Positions 1 through 9,449 are shown, numbered from the stretch's first letter. The stretch: DNA of 64,000 nucleotides from Telluribacter humicola (GCF_017355935.1 NZ_JAFIQT010000001.1:1054001-1118000); one strand, 5' to 3'. Notes: a model not told the origin generated them from the sequence alone. A program made the numbers and translations.

Positions 1-1
1 G

Positions 2-382
2 CTGAAGCTGATCCGGGTCTTCTCGCTGATCGCCATATTTATCGGTTGTCTGGGTCTGTACGGTCTGGTGAAGTTTATGGCTTCGCAAAAGACGAAGGAG
101 ATTGGTGTACGTAAGGTACTGGGAGCCAGTCTGGGTAGTATACTGGCGCTCTTTGGCAAGGAAATTGCCATCCTGATCGCCATTGCGTTTCTTATTGCCG
201 CGCCTGCTGGCTGGTACCTGATGAAAGCCTGGCTGGAAGACTATCAGTACAAAATACCCATCGGAGCTGGTATCATGCTGCTGGCTATCGCCCTGACGTT
301 CCTGGTAGCGATCATTACCGCCAGCTACGAATCGCTGAAAGCGGCTCTCATGAATCCGGTAAAATCACTAAAAACTGAATAA
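2..382 (+). CDS. FtsX/MacB-type ABC permease, C-terminal part
   Basis: This frame is open from the first base of the window, so the gene starts upstream and only about 126 codons are visible. The fragment holds the last FtsX domain: a membrane segment (IAIFIGCLGLYGL), the cytoplasmic coupling motif KEIGVRKVLGAS, then two more membrane helices and the conserved tail SLKAALMNPVKSLKTE. Proteins of this family sit in the inner membrane and, with a LolD/MacB-like ATPase, move lipoproteins, peptides or drugs by mechanotransmission. It is the first of four paralogous permeases in the same direction. An internal GTG at 68 is not a real start, because conserved sequence continues upstream of it. Confidence 0.93.
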   Translation: MKLIRVFSLIAIFIGCLGLYGLVKFMASQKTKEIGVRKVLGASLGSILALFGKEIAILIAIAFLIAAPAGWYLMKAWLEDYQYKIPIGAGIMLLAIALTFLVAIITASYESLKAALMNPVKSLKTE

Positions 383-419
383 AAGGAGAAAGGCGGCCGC
401 AACGGCGGACCGCCGCCGT

Positions 420-458
420 GCTGGAGGAAAGAAGAAAGTATTTTTTCTTTCCTCCAGC
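420..458 (+). terminator. Hairpin between permease genes
   Basis: A perfect 14-bp stem pairs 420-433 with 445-458 (arms GCTGGAGGAAAGAA and its complement) around an 11-nt loop. It lies 38 bases after the first permease stop codon and 48 bases before the next start. No clean T-run follows, so it may be a weak terminator, an mRNA-stabilising or attenuating structure, or simply a folded purine/pyrimidine tract. Confidence 0.5.
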
Positions 459-506
459 AACCTCCCTTCCTCCTTTCATACCTTTTGTCCTTTACTAAAA
501 ATAGCC

Positions 507-2900
507 ATGATCAAGAATTATTTAAAAATCGCATTTCGTAACCTGAAGCGGCACAAGGCCTACGCCATTATCAACGTAGCGGGCCTGGCCATGGGCATTG
601 CCTGTGCCATCCTGATCTTCACGCTGGTCAGGTACCACCTGAGCTATGATGCCTTCCACGCCCAGAGCGACCGGATCTACCGGTTCATTTCGGAGTTTCA
701 TGGCGAAGAGATCAACTACTCCAGCGGGGTACCTCAACCCCTGGGAAAGGCCTTCCGCAATGACTTGACTTTTGGCGAGAAAGTAGCCCGCGTGGCTGTC
801 TTCGAAAATCAGTTGCTGTCACTACCACAATCGCCCGACAATAAGAAGTTTCAGGAAGAGCAGGGAGTAGCCTACGCCGAGCCTGAATTCTTCGACATCA
901 TGAGCTTTCCCCTGGTGCAGGGAGATAAGAAAACCGCTCTTGCCGAACCCAACACAGCGATAGTTACCCAGAAAGTAGCGAATAAGTACTTTGGCAGCGA
1001 AAATCCCATCGGCCAGACCATCCGCCTAGACAACCGCTTTGACTATAAGGTGACGGGGGTACTGCAGGACCTGCCTACTACGACCGACCGCCGCCAGGAG
1101 ATATACCTTTCCTACGCTAACCTGAAAGACCAGAATGCCTGGCTGGCCAGTGATGAAAGCTGGGGTGGTGTATCCAGCGGGGTGAACTGCTTTGTGCTGC
1201 TGAAGCCGGGTGTTACCCAAGCTATGGTGGAAAAGGCACTTCCATCTATATCTGATAAGTACTACGATGCCGAAGGCGCCAAGGTGTTTCGGTTTAAGCT
1301 GCAGCCCGTCGCCGATATGCACTTTAACCCCGACCTGGGTGGCTACGTAGAGAAGAAAAACCTGTGGGCACTATCACTGGTAGGGCTGTTTCTGATCATT
1401 ACGGCCTGTGTTAACTTCATCAATCTGGCTACGGCTCAGGCACTCACCCGCGCCCGTGAAATCGGTGTTCGTAAGGTACTTGGTAGCCTGAGGGCGCAGC
1501 TGTTCTGGCAGTTCATTTCCGAAACGGCCCTGATCACCGCTTTCGCGACGATGGTTGCTTTTGGACTGGCGCATCTGGCGTTGCCCTTTGCCAACCAGCT
1601 CTTCGAGTCCCAGATGACCATTAACCTCCTTCAGGACTACTACCTGATGGGCTTTTTGGCAGTACTGCTGGTCGTGGTAGTGTTCTTCTCTGGTTCGTAT
1701 CCGGGGCTGATTCTGGCCGGTTTCCAGCCTATGCAGGCGCTGAAAGGCAAGCTGGCGCAAAAACACGTAGGAGGTTTTACGCTGCGTCGGGGTCTGGTAG
1801 TTACACAGTTTGCCATATCACAGATACTGATTATTGGGACCATTGTCATAGCCGATCAGATGCGCTACTCGCAGGAGTCAGATCTGGGCTTTAATAAGGA
1901 TGCCGTAGTAATGCTGCCCGTACCGGTACGGGATCAGGCCAAACTAAGTACTCTGCGCAGTCGGGTGGAGCAGATAGCGGGCGTGAACGAAAGTGCGTAT
2001 TGCTTCCAGGCGCCGGCGGCCAATGCTAACCTCAATACCGGGATGCGCTACGATACCCGTACCGAGGAGGAGGTATTTTCGATCAACATGAAACTGGCCG
2101 ATAGCAAGTACCTGTCAACTTTTAATTTACAACTTGTAGCGGGTCGTAACATAGTACCGTCCGATACCGTGCGTGAATTTGTGGTGAACGAAACACTCGT
2201 AAAGAAACTGGGAGTGAAGTCGCCGGAGGAAGTGATCGGCAAGCAGCTCAGTGTCAACGGTGGTACCATGACGGCCCCGATCGTAGGGGTAGTGAAGGAC
2301 TTCTATAACTACTCCTTCCGTACCGACATCAGCCCGGTATGTATCATGTCCGATATTAGCCGCTATCAGAACTACGCCATAAAAGTAAACACTGCTAACC
2401 TGCAGCCTACCCTGGCGGCTATCGAAAAGGTATGGAGTGATACCTTCCCCGAGTTCGTCTACAAGCACGAGTTTCTGGATGAGCGCATTGCTGAGTTTTA
2501 TGCTCTTGACTCCATCATGCTCCAGCTGATCCAGTTCTTTGCCGGCGTAGCCATCTTTATCGGCTGTCTGGGCTTATACGGTCTGATTTCGTTCATGGCG
2601 GTACAGAAGACCAAGGAGATAGGGGTGCGCAAAGTGCTGGGCGCCAGCGTAGAAAATATCCTGTGGCTGTTCGGAAAAGAATTCGTTCGTCTGGTCATAA
2701 TCGCCTTTGTACTGGCGGCTCCGCTGGCCTGGTGGGTCATGAACAAGTGGCTGACGGAGTTTAAGTACAAGATCGAAATAGGGGCAGGCATATTTGCCCT
2801 GGCTATTGCGGCTACGCTCCTTATTGCAGCGCTTACCGTAGGCTACCGCTCACTACGGGCCGCCCTTATGAATCCGGTGAGGTCGCTGCGCTCGGAGTAA
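507..2900 (+). CDS. FtsX/MacB-type ABC transporter permease
   Basis: The 797-aa protein has the duplicated layout of large Bacteroidota MacB-like permeases: an N-terminal membrane anchor (about residues 20-43), a periplasmic MacB core domain (about 50-280), a first FtsX domain of three helices with EIGVRKVLGS (about 290-410), a fourth helix and second periplasmic region (about 430-660), and a second FtsX domain with KEIGVRKVLGAS. It should act in the inner membrane with an ATPase such as the one at 9543 and the TolC-like channel at 10379. Substrate is unknown. The ATG at 507 is followed by MIKNYLKIAFRNL, the start shared with the paralogues downstream. Confidence 0.93.
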   Translation: MIKNYLKIAFRNLKRHKAYAIINVAGLAMGIACAILIFTLVRYHLSYDAFHAQSDRIYRFISEFHGEEINYSSGVPQPLGKAFRNDLTFGEKVARVAVFENQLLSLPQSPDNKKFQEEQGVAYAEPEFFDIMSFPLVQGDKKTALAEPNTAIVTQKVANKYFGSENPIGQTIRLDNRFDYKVTGVLQDLPTTTDRRQEIYLSYANLKDQNAWLASDESWGGVSSGVNCFVLLKPGVTQAMVEKALPSISDKYYDAEGAKVFRFKLQPVADMHFNPDLGGYVEKKNLWALSLVGLFLIITACVNFINLATAQALTRAREIGVRKVLGSLRAQLFWQFISETALITAFATMVAFGLAHLALPFANQLFESQMTINLLQDYYLMGFLAVLLVVVVFFSGSYPGLILAGFQPMQALKGKLAQKHVGGFTLRRGLVVTQFAISQILIIGTIVIADQMRYSQESDLGFNKDAVVMLPVPVRDQAKLSTLRSRVEQIAGVNESAYCFQAPAANANLNTGMRYDTRTEEEVFSINMKLADSKYLSTFNLQLVAGRNIVPSDTVREFVVNETLVKKLGVKSPEEVIGKQLSVNGGTMTAPIVGVVKDFYNYSFRTDISPVCIMSDISRYQNYAIKVNTANLQPTLAAIEKVWSDTFPEFVYKHEFLDERIAEFYALDSIMLQLIQFFAGVAIFIGCLGLYGLISFMAVQKTKEIGVRKVLGASVENILWLFGKEFVRLVIIAFVLAAPLAWWVMNKWLTEFKYKIEIGAGIFALAIAATLLIAALTVGYRSLRAALMNPVRSLRSE

Positions 2901-3034
2901 GGGAGGAGAGGAGAAAAGGAGGAAAGCAGGAAAGTTTAGATTCATTCTCTATTCAGACCTTCCTCCCTATGTAGCGACGCTACGTTTTACAAAAAGCTAA
3001 AAACTAATCGCTACTAGCTAACTGCTACAAAGCT

Positions 3035-5464
3035 ATGCTTCAGAACTACCTCAAAATCGCCTGGCGCAACCTGTTGAAAAACAAGGTCAATACTGCGATC
3101 AACATCATCGGGCTATCCATCGGGATGGTCTGCTGTATCCTGATTGTGATGTACGTGTCTGATGAGCTGAGCTTTGACCGCTACTGGCCCCAGGGGGAGC
3201 GCATCTACCGCATGGCGCTGGAGCGTAAGTACCCCGATCGTGTTACGAAGTACGCCATTATTCCCTCGTCGTACGCGCAGGACGTCAAGCGTGAGCTTCC
3301 GGAGGTAGAAGAGGTAGTACGTCTGGTACCTTTTGATGGAGACGGCACCGGAACTCTGATGAAGTACCAGGGACAAGTACTGGAAGAGAAGAATGTACTG
3401 GCGGCTGACTCAAGCTTCTTCAAAGTGTTTCAGGTGCCCCTCCTGCAGGGACACCCAGATCAGGTTTTGAGCCGGCCCAATACCGTGGTACTGACAAAGA
3501 GTACGGCTGAGCGTATCTTTGGAAAAAAAGATCCGGTGGGCAAAACCCTGGAACTGGTGAATGGGCCACAACTGGAGGTAAGTGGTATAGCCGAAGACCT
3601 GCCGGACAATGTCCATTTTAGATTTGATTTTGTAATAAGCTTAAGCGGCTTTCCTTTCGTACAACAGGAAAACTACACCAGTTTTTCGGTACTGACCTAC
3701 CTCTTGCTGAAACCCAAATCTGATGCCCAGGTAGTGGAAAGCAAGCTACCGGCGCTCGTCGCGAAGTACGCCGCCGGGGAGATACAGCGTAGTTTTGGTT
3801 TGTCTTATCAGGAGTATGTCAAGGCCGGCAACGGCTACTACTATTTCCTGCAGCCCGTGCGGAGTATCCACCTGGACTCCAACCTGGAAGCCGAACTCAG
3901 GCCCAATGGTAATCGTAAAGTCGTTTATATTTTTTCGGTCATTGCGGTATTTGTCCTCCTTATTGCCTGCATCAATTTTATGAACCTGGCTACGGCGCGT
4001 TCGTCGGAGCGGGCTCGTGAGGTAGGTATCCGCAAAGCGCTGGGCTCGCACCGGAGCCAGCTGGCTTCGCAGTTTCTGACCGAGTCGGTTATGATGAGCT
4101 TCTTTAGCTTTCTGCTGTCGCTCCTGCTGGTAGGGGTACTGCTGCCTTCCTTCAACAATCTGGCGGGTAAGCAGCTGTCAGCCCAACTTTTGCTCCGTTG
4201 GGACATTCTCCCACTCATGCTGTTGCTGGCTCTGCTGATCGGTCTGGTGGCGGGTAGCTATCCGGCGGGGGTACTGTCGTCGTTTGAGCCCATTAAGGTA
4301 CTGAAGGGTAGATTTATGTCTACCCGGCAGGGACACCTGCTTCGCAACGGGTTGGTAGTGTTTCAGTTTTCTATTTCAATAATTCTCATCATTTGTACGC
4401 TGGTTGTGCTGACCCAGCTCAAGTACCTGCAGGACAAAGAACTGGGCTTTACCAAGGAGGCGGTTGTTAATCTGCAGGGGACGGGCTTTCTGGGGCCCAA
4501 TACCGAGGCCTTCAAGCAGGAACTGGGGCGGATAGCGGGGGTGCAGGCCGTAGGAGGTACCAATGCCACCCCCGGTTCGCAGGGAGGGTTCTTTGGTATT
4601 ATTTTCCGGCAGGAGGGCCAAACCGAAACCGTAACCGGGCGCGGCACCGTGGTTGATGACAACTACCTGCAGGCCATGAATATAAAGTTGGTGGCCGGAC
4701 GTTCCTTTTCCAGATCATTCAATGATTCTCTGTCGGTCCTTATTAATGAGGAGGCAATGAAGGAACTGGGCCTAACCGACCCCATTGGTAAAAAGCTTAT
4801 AAGCGCGACGAATGGGGCTGATGTGACCTATACCATTGTAGGAATCATCAAAAACTTCCACTACCAATCGCTGCACCAGCGTATCGCGCCGCTGTTTGTG
4901 CTGAACAACCGCTGGGTTAGCCGCACCGACAACCGGATTGTTATCCGTATCCAATCCGAAGATCCGCAGGCCATTATTGCCCGCACCGAGCAGGTCTGGA
5001 AGAAGTACCTGCCTGAGCAGCCTTTTCACTATACTTTCCTGGAGTCAGACTGGGGCGCTCTCTACCGCGCCGAACAAGTATCACAAAGGATATTCAGCCT
5101 TTTCTCGTTACTGGCTATTCTCATTGCCTGTATGGGTTTGCTGGGACTGGCTATCTATATTATTCAGCAGCGTACCAAGGAAATCGGCATCCGGAAGGTA
5201 CTGGGTGCTACGGTGGCCAGTATTGTGACCCTGCTTTCCATGGATTTTATGAAGCTGGTTTTGATAGCGCTTATTATTGCCGCTCCGGTGGCATGGTACG
5301 CCATGGATCGCTGGCTGCAGGACTTCGCCTACCGCATTGACATACCCTGGTGGGCCTTTGTACTGGCTGGAGTACTGGCCGTGCTCATTGCCTTCCTGAC
5401 GGTCAGCTACCAGTCCATCAAAGCCGCCCTGATGAATCCGGTAAAGTCGCTAAGGAGCGAGTAA
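3035..5464 (+). CDS. FtsX/MacB-type ABC transporter permease
   Basis: An 809-aa paralogue of the preceding permease with the same order of domains: N-terminal helix after LKIAWRNLLKNK, periplasmic domain, FtsX core with REVGIRKALGSH near residue 330, second periplasmic region, and C-terminal FtsX core with KEIGIRKVLGAT followed by SLLSMDFMKLVLIALII. The tail KAALMNPVKSLRSE matches the other copies. It is most similar by eye to the permease at 5689 (shared VASIVTLLS and AWYAMDRWLQDFAY). Tandem copies may form heterodimers or be separate exporters sharing an ATPase; the sequence does not decide this. Confidence 0.93.
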   Translation: MLQNYLKIAWRNLLKNKVNTAINIIGLSIGMVCCILIVMYVSDELSFDRYWPQGERIYRMALERKYPDRVTKYAIIPSSYAQDVKRELPEVEEVVRLVPFDGDGTGTLMKYQGQVLEEKNVLAADSSFFKVFQVPLLQGHPDQVLSRPNTVVLTKSTAERIFGKKDPVGKTLELVNGPQLEVSGIAEDLPDNVHFRFDFVISLSGFPFVQQENYTSFSVLTYLLLKPKSDAQVVESKLPALVAKYAAGEIQRSFGLSYQEYVKAGNGYYYFLQPVRSIHLDSNLEAELRPNGNRKVVYIFSVIAVFVLLIACINFMNLATARSSERAREVGIRKALGSHRSQLASQFLTESVMMSFFSFLLSLLLVGVLLPSFNNLAGKQLSAQLLLRWDILPLMLLLALLIGLVAGSYPAGVLSSFEPIKVLKGRFMSTRQGHLLRNGLVVFQFSISIILIICTLVVLTQLKYLQDKELGFTKEAVVNLQGTGFLGPNTEAFKQELGRIAGVQAVGGTNATPGSQGGFFGIIFRQEGQTETVTGRGTVVDDNYLQAMNIKLVAGRSFSRSFNDSLSVLINEEAMKELGLTDPIGKKLISATNGADVTYTIVGIIKNFHYQSLHQRIAPLFVLNNRWVSRTDNRIVIRIQSEDPQAIIARTEQVWKKYLPEQPFHYTFLESDWGALYRAEQVSQRIFSLFSLLAILIACMGLLGLAIYIIQQRTKEIGIRKVLGATVASIVTLLSMDFMKLVLIALIIAAPVAWYAMDRWLQDFAYRIDIPWWAFVLAGVLAVLIAFLTVSYQSIKAALMNPVKSLRSE

Positions 5465-5688
5465 AAGGAGGAATGGAAGAAAGCAGGAAGGGAGGAAAGT
5501 AAAAAATGGAAGAATTGGATGATAAAAGAGTACTTTACGAAAGGTTTTGACTACAAGAAAATAAATATTAAAAATGTATAGACAAGGTAAAAGTGAGAAA
5601 AATACGTAGTGGAGAGGTGGACGCTTTTCTCCTTTTGTACCTTACTCCATTCCTCCTTTATTACCCTTTATATTTTAACTAAATAGCC
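5465..5688 (+). other. Spacer between permeases, purine/pyrimidine tracts
   Basis: No gene is visible here. The spacer starts with G/A-rich sequence just after the stop codon and ends with a C/T-rich stretch (CTCCTTTTGTACC, TTCCTCCTTTATTACC) before the next ATG. The same pattern of AGGAGGAAAG-like tracts followed by CTTTCCTCC-like tracts occurs at 383-500, 2901-2975 and 13399-13460. Confidence 0.5.
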
Positions 5689-8133
5689 ATGATCAAAAAT
5701 TACATCAAAATTGCCTGGCGGAACCTGATCCGCAACCGTGCCTTTACCGCTATCAATATCGTAGGGCTGGCCCTGGGGCTGGCTACCTGCCTGCTGATCG
5801 GCTTGTTCGTCATAAACGAGCTAAGCTATGACCGCTACAACGAGAAGGCCGACCGTATTGTACGGGTGGTATTCAAAGGTACCATGAACGACGAGCAAAT
5901 GCGGGAGGCAAATGTGATGCCACCGGTAGCGCAGACGCTCAAGGCTGACTACCCCGAGGTGCTGGAGGCTACCCGCCTGCGCAGTGGCGGTACCCCGCGC
6001 ATAACCTACGGCGATAAAACTTTCAAAGAAGATGCCTTTGCCTACGTAGATTCTAATTTCTTTCAGGTATTCACACTGCCCCTCATCAAGGGAGACGCCC
6101 GGACCGCCCTGGTACAGCCCAATACAGTGGTTATTACCTCTAAGGTAGCCCGTAAGTACTTTGGCGATACCGATCCTATGGGCAAGGTACTTACCTTCAA
6201 AGAGTCACAGGCGACCTATACCGTTACGGGCGTAATCAATAAAGTACCTGCCAACTCCCATTTTCATAAGGATATATTCGCCTCTATGGCCAGTCTGCCG
6301 GAGTCAAGAGAGCCCAATTGGTTAGTTTCAAGTTACTTTACGTACCTGGTACTACCCGAGGGCTACGACTATCGCTTGCTGGAAGCCAAGCTGCCAAAGG
6401 TGGTAGAAACGCACCTGGGGGCAGCCCTTGAGAAGATGACAGGGATGAGTATGGCTGATTTTCAGAAGCAGGGCAACAACCTGGGGCTGTACCTACAGCC
6501 CCTGACCGACATCCACCTCTACTCGGACCTGGTGCCACAGTCAGAGATGGAACCCGGTGGAGATATCCGGTACGTGTACCTGTTTGGAGCCGTTGCACTG
6601 TTTATGCTGCTGCTGGCCTGTATCAATTTCATGAATCTATCTACGGCGGGTGCCTCCAAGCGCGCCAAGGAAGTAGGTATTCGTAAGGTAATGGGGTCTG
6701 AGAAGAGCAGGCTGGTGGGACAATTTCTGGTTGAATCCATCCTGCTGACTGGTTTGTCGCTGGTGCTGGGGCTAGGAGTCGCTACACTGGTGTTACCTTT
6801 CTTTAATGATCTGTCGGGTAAAGAACTAAACCTGGATCTGCTACAGACACCCTCTACTTTGGTAGGCTTGATCCTGTTCGGCCTGCTGGTAGGGATTTTG
6901 GCAGGCAGCTATCCGGCTTTCTTCCTTTCGTCGTACAAGCCCATCTCGATCCTCAAAGGCGGTACCACCGGGCGTGTTGCAAGTCGTGGCAGTATCGGGC
7001 TCAGGAGTAGTCTGGTGGTCTTTCAGTTTTGTATCTCCATTATTCTTATCATCGGTACTACGGTTGTGTTCCGGCAGCTCCGCTACATACAGGACACTAA
7101 GCTGGGCTACGACAAAGAGCAGGTAGTGGTCCTGGAAGGTACCTGGGCCCTGGGCCAGAACGAAGAGGTACTACGGCAGCAGTTGGTGCGGGATTCGCGG
7201 GTAATCAACGCCAGCCGTTCGGGCTTTTTGCCGGCGGGCTCAGATCGGAGTGGCATCCTGACGGTATTCCCGCAGGGCAACGAAGGCAAGCTTACCCGTT
7301 TGGCTTACTTTGGTGTGGACTACCAGTATGTACCTACACTGGGTATGAAGGTGGTATCGGGACGTAACTTCTCACCCAGCTTCCCGACTGACTCAGCCGG
7401 TGTAATCATCAACGAGGCCGCTGCCAAGCACTTTGGATGGCAAGACAATGCCATTGGCCAGATTCTGACCCATCCCGGCATGCCTGGCTCACCCGATCGT
7501 GGCAAAACGTACCACGTTGTTGGCGTAGTAAAAGACTTTCACTACCGGTCGTTGCACGAGAAAATTGCCCCTATGGTGATGGCGCTGGGAGACAACTCAG
7601 GCTCTATTATCATAAAAACCAAAGTACAGGACATGGCGGGACTGGTAGCCAACCTCAAAGAGCAGTGGGAGGCATTCAGGACGGAGGAGCCCTTCCAGTA
7701 CTCGTTCCTGGACGAGACGTACTGGGCTGCGTATGAGGCTGAAATCCGTACGGGCCGTATCCTGGCTATCTTTGCGGGGCTTACCATCTTTGTGGCTTGC
7801 CTGGGACTATTTGGGCTGGTGAAGTTCGCGACAGAGCAACGCGTCAAAGAGATTGGTGTACGTAAGGTGCTGGGTGCCAGTGTAGCCAGTATCGTGACCC
7901 TGCTTTCTATCGACTTCCTCAAACTGGTATTGATAGCACTGGTCATAGCTACGCCCGTGGCCTGGTACGCGATGGATCTCTGGCTGCAGGACTTTGCCTA
8001 CAAAACTTCCCTGAGCTGGTGGATGGTGGTGGTAGCGGTAGTAGTGACGGTAGCTATTGCGCTTCTGACTATCAGCTTCCAAAGCATCAGGGCAGCTCTG
8101 GTCAATCCGGTAAAGAGCCTGAAGAGTGAGTAA
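5689..8133 (+). CDS. FtsX/MacB-type ABC transporter permease
   Basis: An 814-aa member of the same permease family and the last of the four in the row. It opens with MIKNYIKIAWRNLIRNR, has a helix at about 21-42, a MacB-type periplasmic domain, an FtsX core with KEVGIRKVMGSE near residue 330, a second periplasmic region, and a C-terminal FtsX core with KEIGVRKVLGAS. The C-terminus IRAALVNPVKSLKSE is typical. It probably shares the ATPase at 9543. The following 430 bases contain repeats and no terminator of standard form. Confidence 0.93.
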   Translation: MIKNYIKIAWRNLIRNRAFTAINIVGLALGLATCLLIGLFVINELSYDRYNEKADRIVRVVFKGTMNDEQMREANVMPPVAQTLKADYPEVLEATRLRSGGTPRITYGDKTFKEDAFAYVDSNFFQVFTLPLIKGDARTALVQPNTVVITSKVARKYFGDTDPMGKVLTFKESQATYTVTGVINKVPANSHFHKDIFASMASLPESREPNWLVSSYFTYLVLPEGYDYRLLEAKLPKVVETHLGAALEKMTGMSMADFQKQGNNLGLYLQPLTDIHLYSDLVPQSEMEPGGDIRYVYLFGAVALFMLLLACINFMNLSTAGASKRAKEVGIRKVMGSEKSRLVGQFLVESILLTGLSLVLGLGVATLVLPFFNDLSGKELNLDLLQTPSTLVGLILFGLLVGILAGSYPAFFLSSYKPISILKGGTTGRVASRGSIGLRSSLVVFQFCISIILIIGTTVVFRQLRYIQDTKLGYDKEQVVVLEGTWALGQNEEVLRQQLVRDSRVINASRSGFLPAGSDRSGILTVFPQGNEGKLTRLAYFGVDYQYVPTLGMKVVSGRNFSPSFPTDSAGVIINEAAAKHFGWQDNAIGQILTHPGMPGSPDRGKTYHVVGVVKDFHYRSLHEKIAPMVMALGDNSGSIIIKTKVQDMAGLVANLKEQWEAFRTEEPFQYSFLDETYWAAYEAEIRTGRILAIFAGLTIFVACLGLFGLVKFATEQRVKEIGVRKVLGASVASIVTLLSIDFLKLVLIALVIATPVAWYAMDLWLQDFAYKTSLSWWMVVVAVVVTVAIALLTISFQSIRAALVNPVKSLKSE

Positions 8134-8205
8134 TTAGTAATGTATAATTAAAAATGCATAATGATAGCTGAGTGAAGATTCCTTCGTACACTAGTGATTA
8201 TATAT

Positions 8206-8420
8206 TAGTAGTGTACGAAGGAACTCTCAGTGATAAACAAGCTGCCCTGTAGGGGCGACACCTGATCTTATATGTGCCGCTCCGCAGCGGCGGACGCCTA
8301 CGGAGCTTCCCGTAAACTTTGGACGCTATTTCTACTAAAGTATCGCCCGGCAGCGGCCGTCCGCCTCTGGGGCCACCGTGGCAGCGGCTGAAATAAAATT
8401 CCTTCGTATACTATTGATGT
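8206..8420. repeat. Composite palindromic intergenic element, copy 1
   Basis: The outer ends are inverted repeats: TAGTGTACGAAGGAA (8209-8223) against TTCCTTCGTATACTA (8399-8413 or so). Inside lies a block from about 8251 (CCCTGTAGGGGCGACACC) to about 8355 that matches the reverse complement of the core of the element at 38571-38791, sharing GGGCGACAC, TGTGCCGCTCC and GCTATTTCTACTAAAGT. A further arm at 8179-8193 also pairs perfectly with 8209-8223, giving a 15-bp hairpin beside the element. No open frame is present. It resembles a REP/MITE-like dispersed element. Confidence 0.65.
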
Positions 8421-8566
8421 ATAATTGAAAATATAATGTACAGAAAGGCTGTAAGCTTACAGCATAAAGCCTACTGCCTACAGCTTTTTTTAAAGCCATG
8501 CAACCTTTGCCCTGTATCCACCATCTGTTGAGTAAATCACATTAGATACTTAAAACTCGTAACGCC

Positions 8567-9370
8567 ATGAAGACTCTTTTTTCCTACTTATTTTCGATTG
8601 CCCTGGTAGCTATGCTGGCCGTGTCGGCCACGGCTCAGTCTACGCTGTCGGCCAAAGAAATTATCCAGAACGTTGACCGGAAGTACGCGGTCGAGGTGAG
8701 TAACAAAACCATCGAAGGTGACCTGGACCTGACGGACCTCTCGAACAAGGAGCTGAAAAAGCGAGGCAACATGGATACCCGGGAGTACAAGAGCCGCGTG
8801 GAGGTACCCCTTACTTTCCGTAACTGTACGTTCAAGGGCGATGTACTTGCCTACAAGGTAGTGGACAAAGACGGGAAAAGACGCAGCTTGCTGGGAAGTG
8901 TCATGAATAATGATAGTGATAATCAGACGCTCTATACCGCTGACTTCAAGGAAGCTGTCATATTCGAAAATTGTACCTTCGAAGGATTGGCCGAATTTAA
9001 GTACTCCGACTTTGCCGAAAATGTATCCTTTGCAGACAGCAAGTTCCGGCATTCGGCTAACTTTAAGTATGCCAAGTTTAACGAAGGCGCCCGTTTTGCC
9101 AATGCGAATTTTACGGATTCGGCCAACTTCAAGTACGCCAAGTTTAGTGATGAGGCTAATTTTGCCAATACCCGTATCAACCAGACCGCTGACTTCAAGT
9201 ACGCTGATTTTCAGGAAGGCGTTTCCTTCAAAGGTACCCATTTCCAGGGCTATGCTGACTTTAAGTACACTGACTTTAAGCGCGAAGGAGATCTGAGCCA
9301 GGTGACGTTCAGCCGGGGCAGTGACTTCAAATACGCCAAGGGCAACCGTCATATATCGACCAACAGATAG
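8567..9370 (+). CDS. Secreted pentapeptide-repeat protein
   Basis: The 267-aa product starts with a signal peptide (hydrophobic stretch to about residue 24, ending ATAQS). After a short linker with DLDLTDLSNKEL it forms a right-handed pentapeptide solenoid from about residue 110 to 255. The repeats are unusually regular at a 20-residue period: each superhelical turn carries FKYA(K/D)F and the next carries an FANxxF-like step. Pentapeptide proteins fold as beta-solenoids; cytoplasmic ones can mimic DNA, but this one is exported, so a structural or envelope role is more likely. It lies between permease and ATPase genes of an export cluster and ends at a strong terminator. Confidence 0.85.
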   Translation: MKTLFSYLFSIALVAMLAVSATAQSTLSAKEIIQNVDRKYAVEVSNKTIEGDLDLTDLSNKELKKRGNMDTREYKSRVEVPLTFRNCTFKGDVLAYKVVDKDGKRRSLLGSVMNNDSDNQTLYTADFKEAVIFENCTFEGLAEFKYSDFAENVSFADSKFRHSANFKYAKFNEGARFANANFTDSANFKYAKFSDEANFANTRINQTADFKYADFQEGVSFKGTHFQGYADFKYTDFKREGDLSQVTFSRGSDFKYAKGNRHISTNR

Positions 9371-9403
9371 TACTATCTTACATTTCTGTTTGTGTTTATC
9401 TTC

Positions 9404-9449
9404 CCGTCCGAAAACGTACAAAGGTGTGCGATTTCGGACGGTTTTTTTT
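9404..9449 (+). terminator. Rho-independent terminator after pentapeptide gene
   Basis: A 10-bp stem CCGTCCGAAA (9404-9413) pairs with TTTCGGACGG (9432-9441) and is followed by eight T residues. This separates the pentapeptide-repeat gene from the ATPase gene, which therefore probably has its own promoter. Confidence 0.9.

Noticed and set aside
2950-2995. GTAGCGACGCTAC palindrome as a third copy of the composite element
   Set aside because: Only the short palindrome resembles the element; the GGGCGACAC ends and outer arms are absent.
8588-9421. 277-codon open frame antisense to the pentapeptide gene
   Set aside because: It is open because the sense gene repeats the same codons; the plus strand has the signal peptide, clear solenoid and a terminator right after it.
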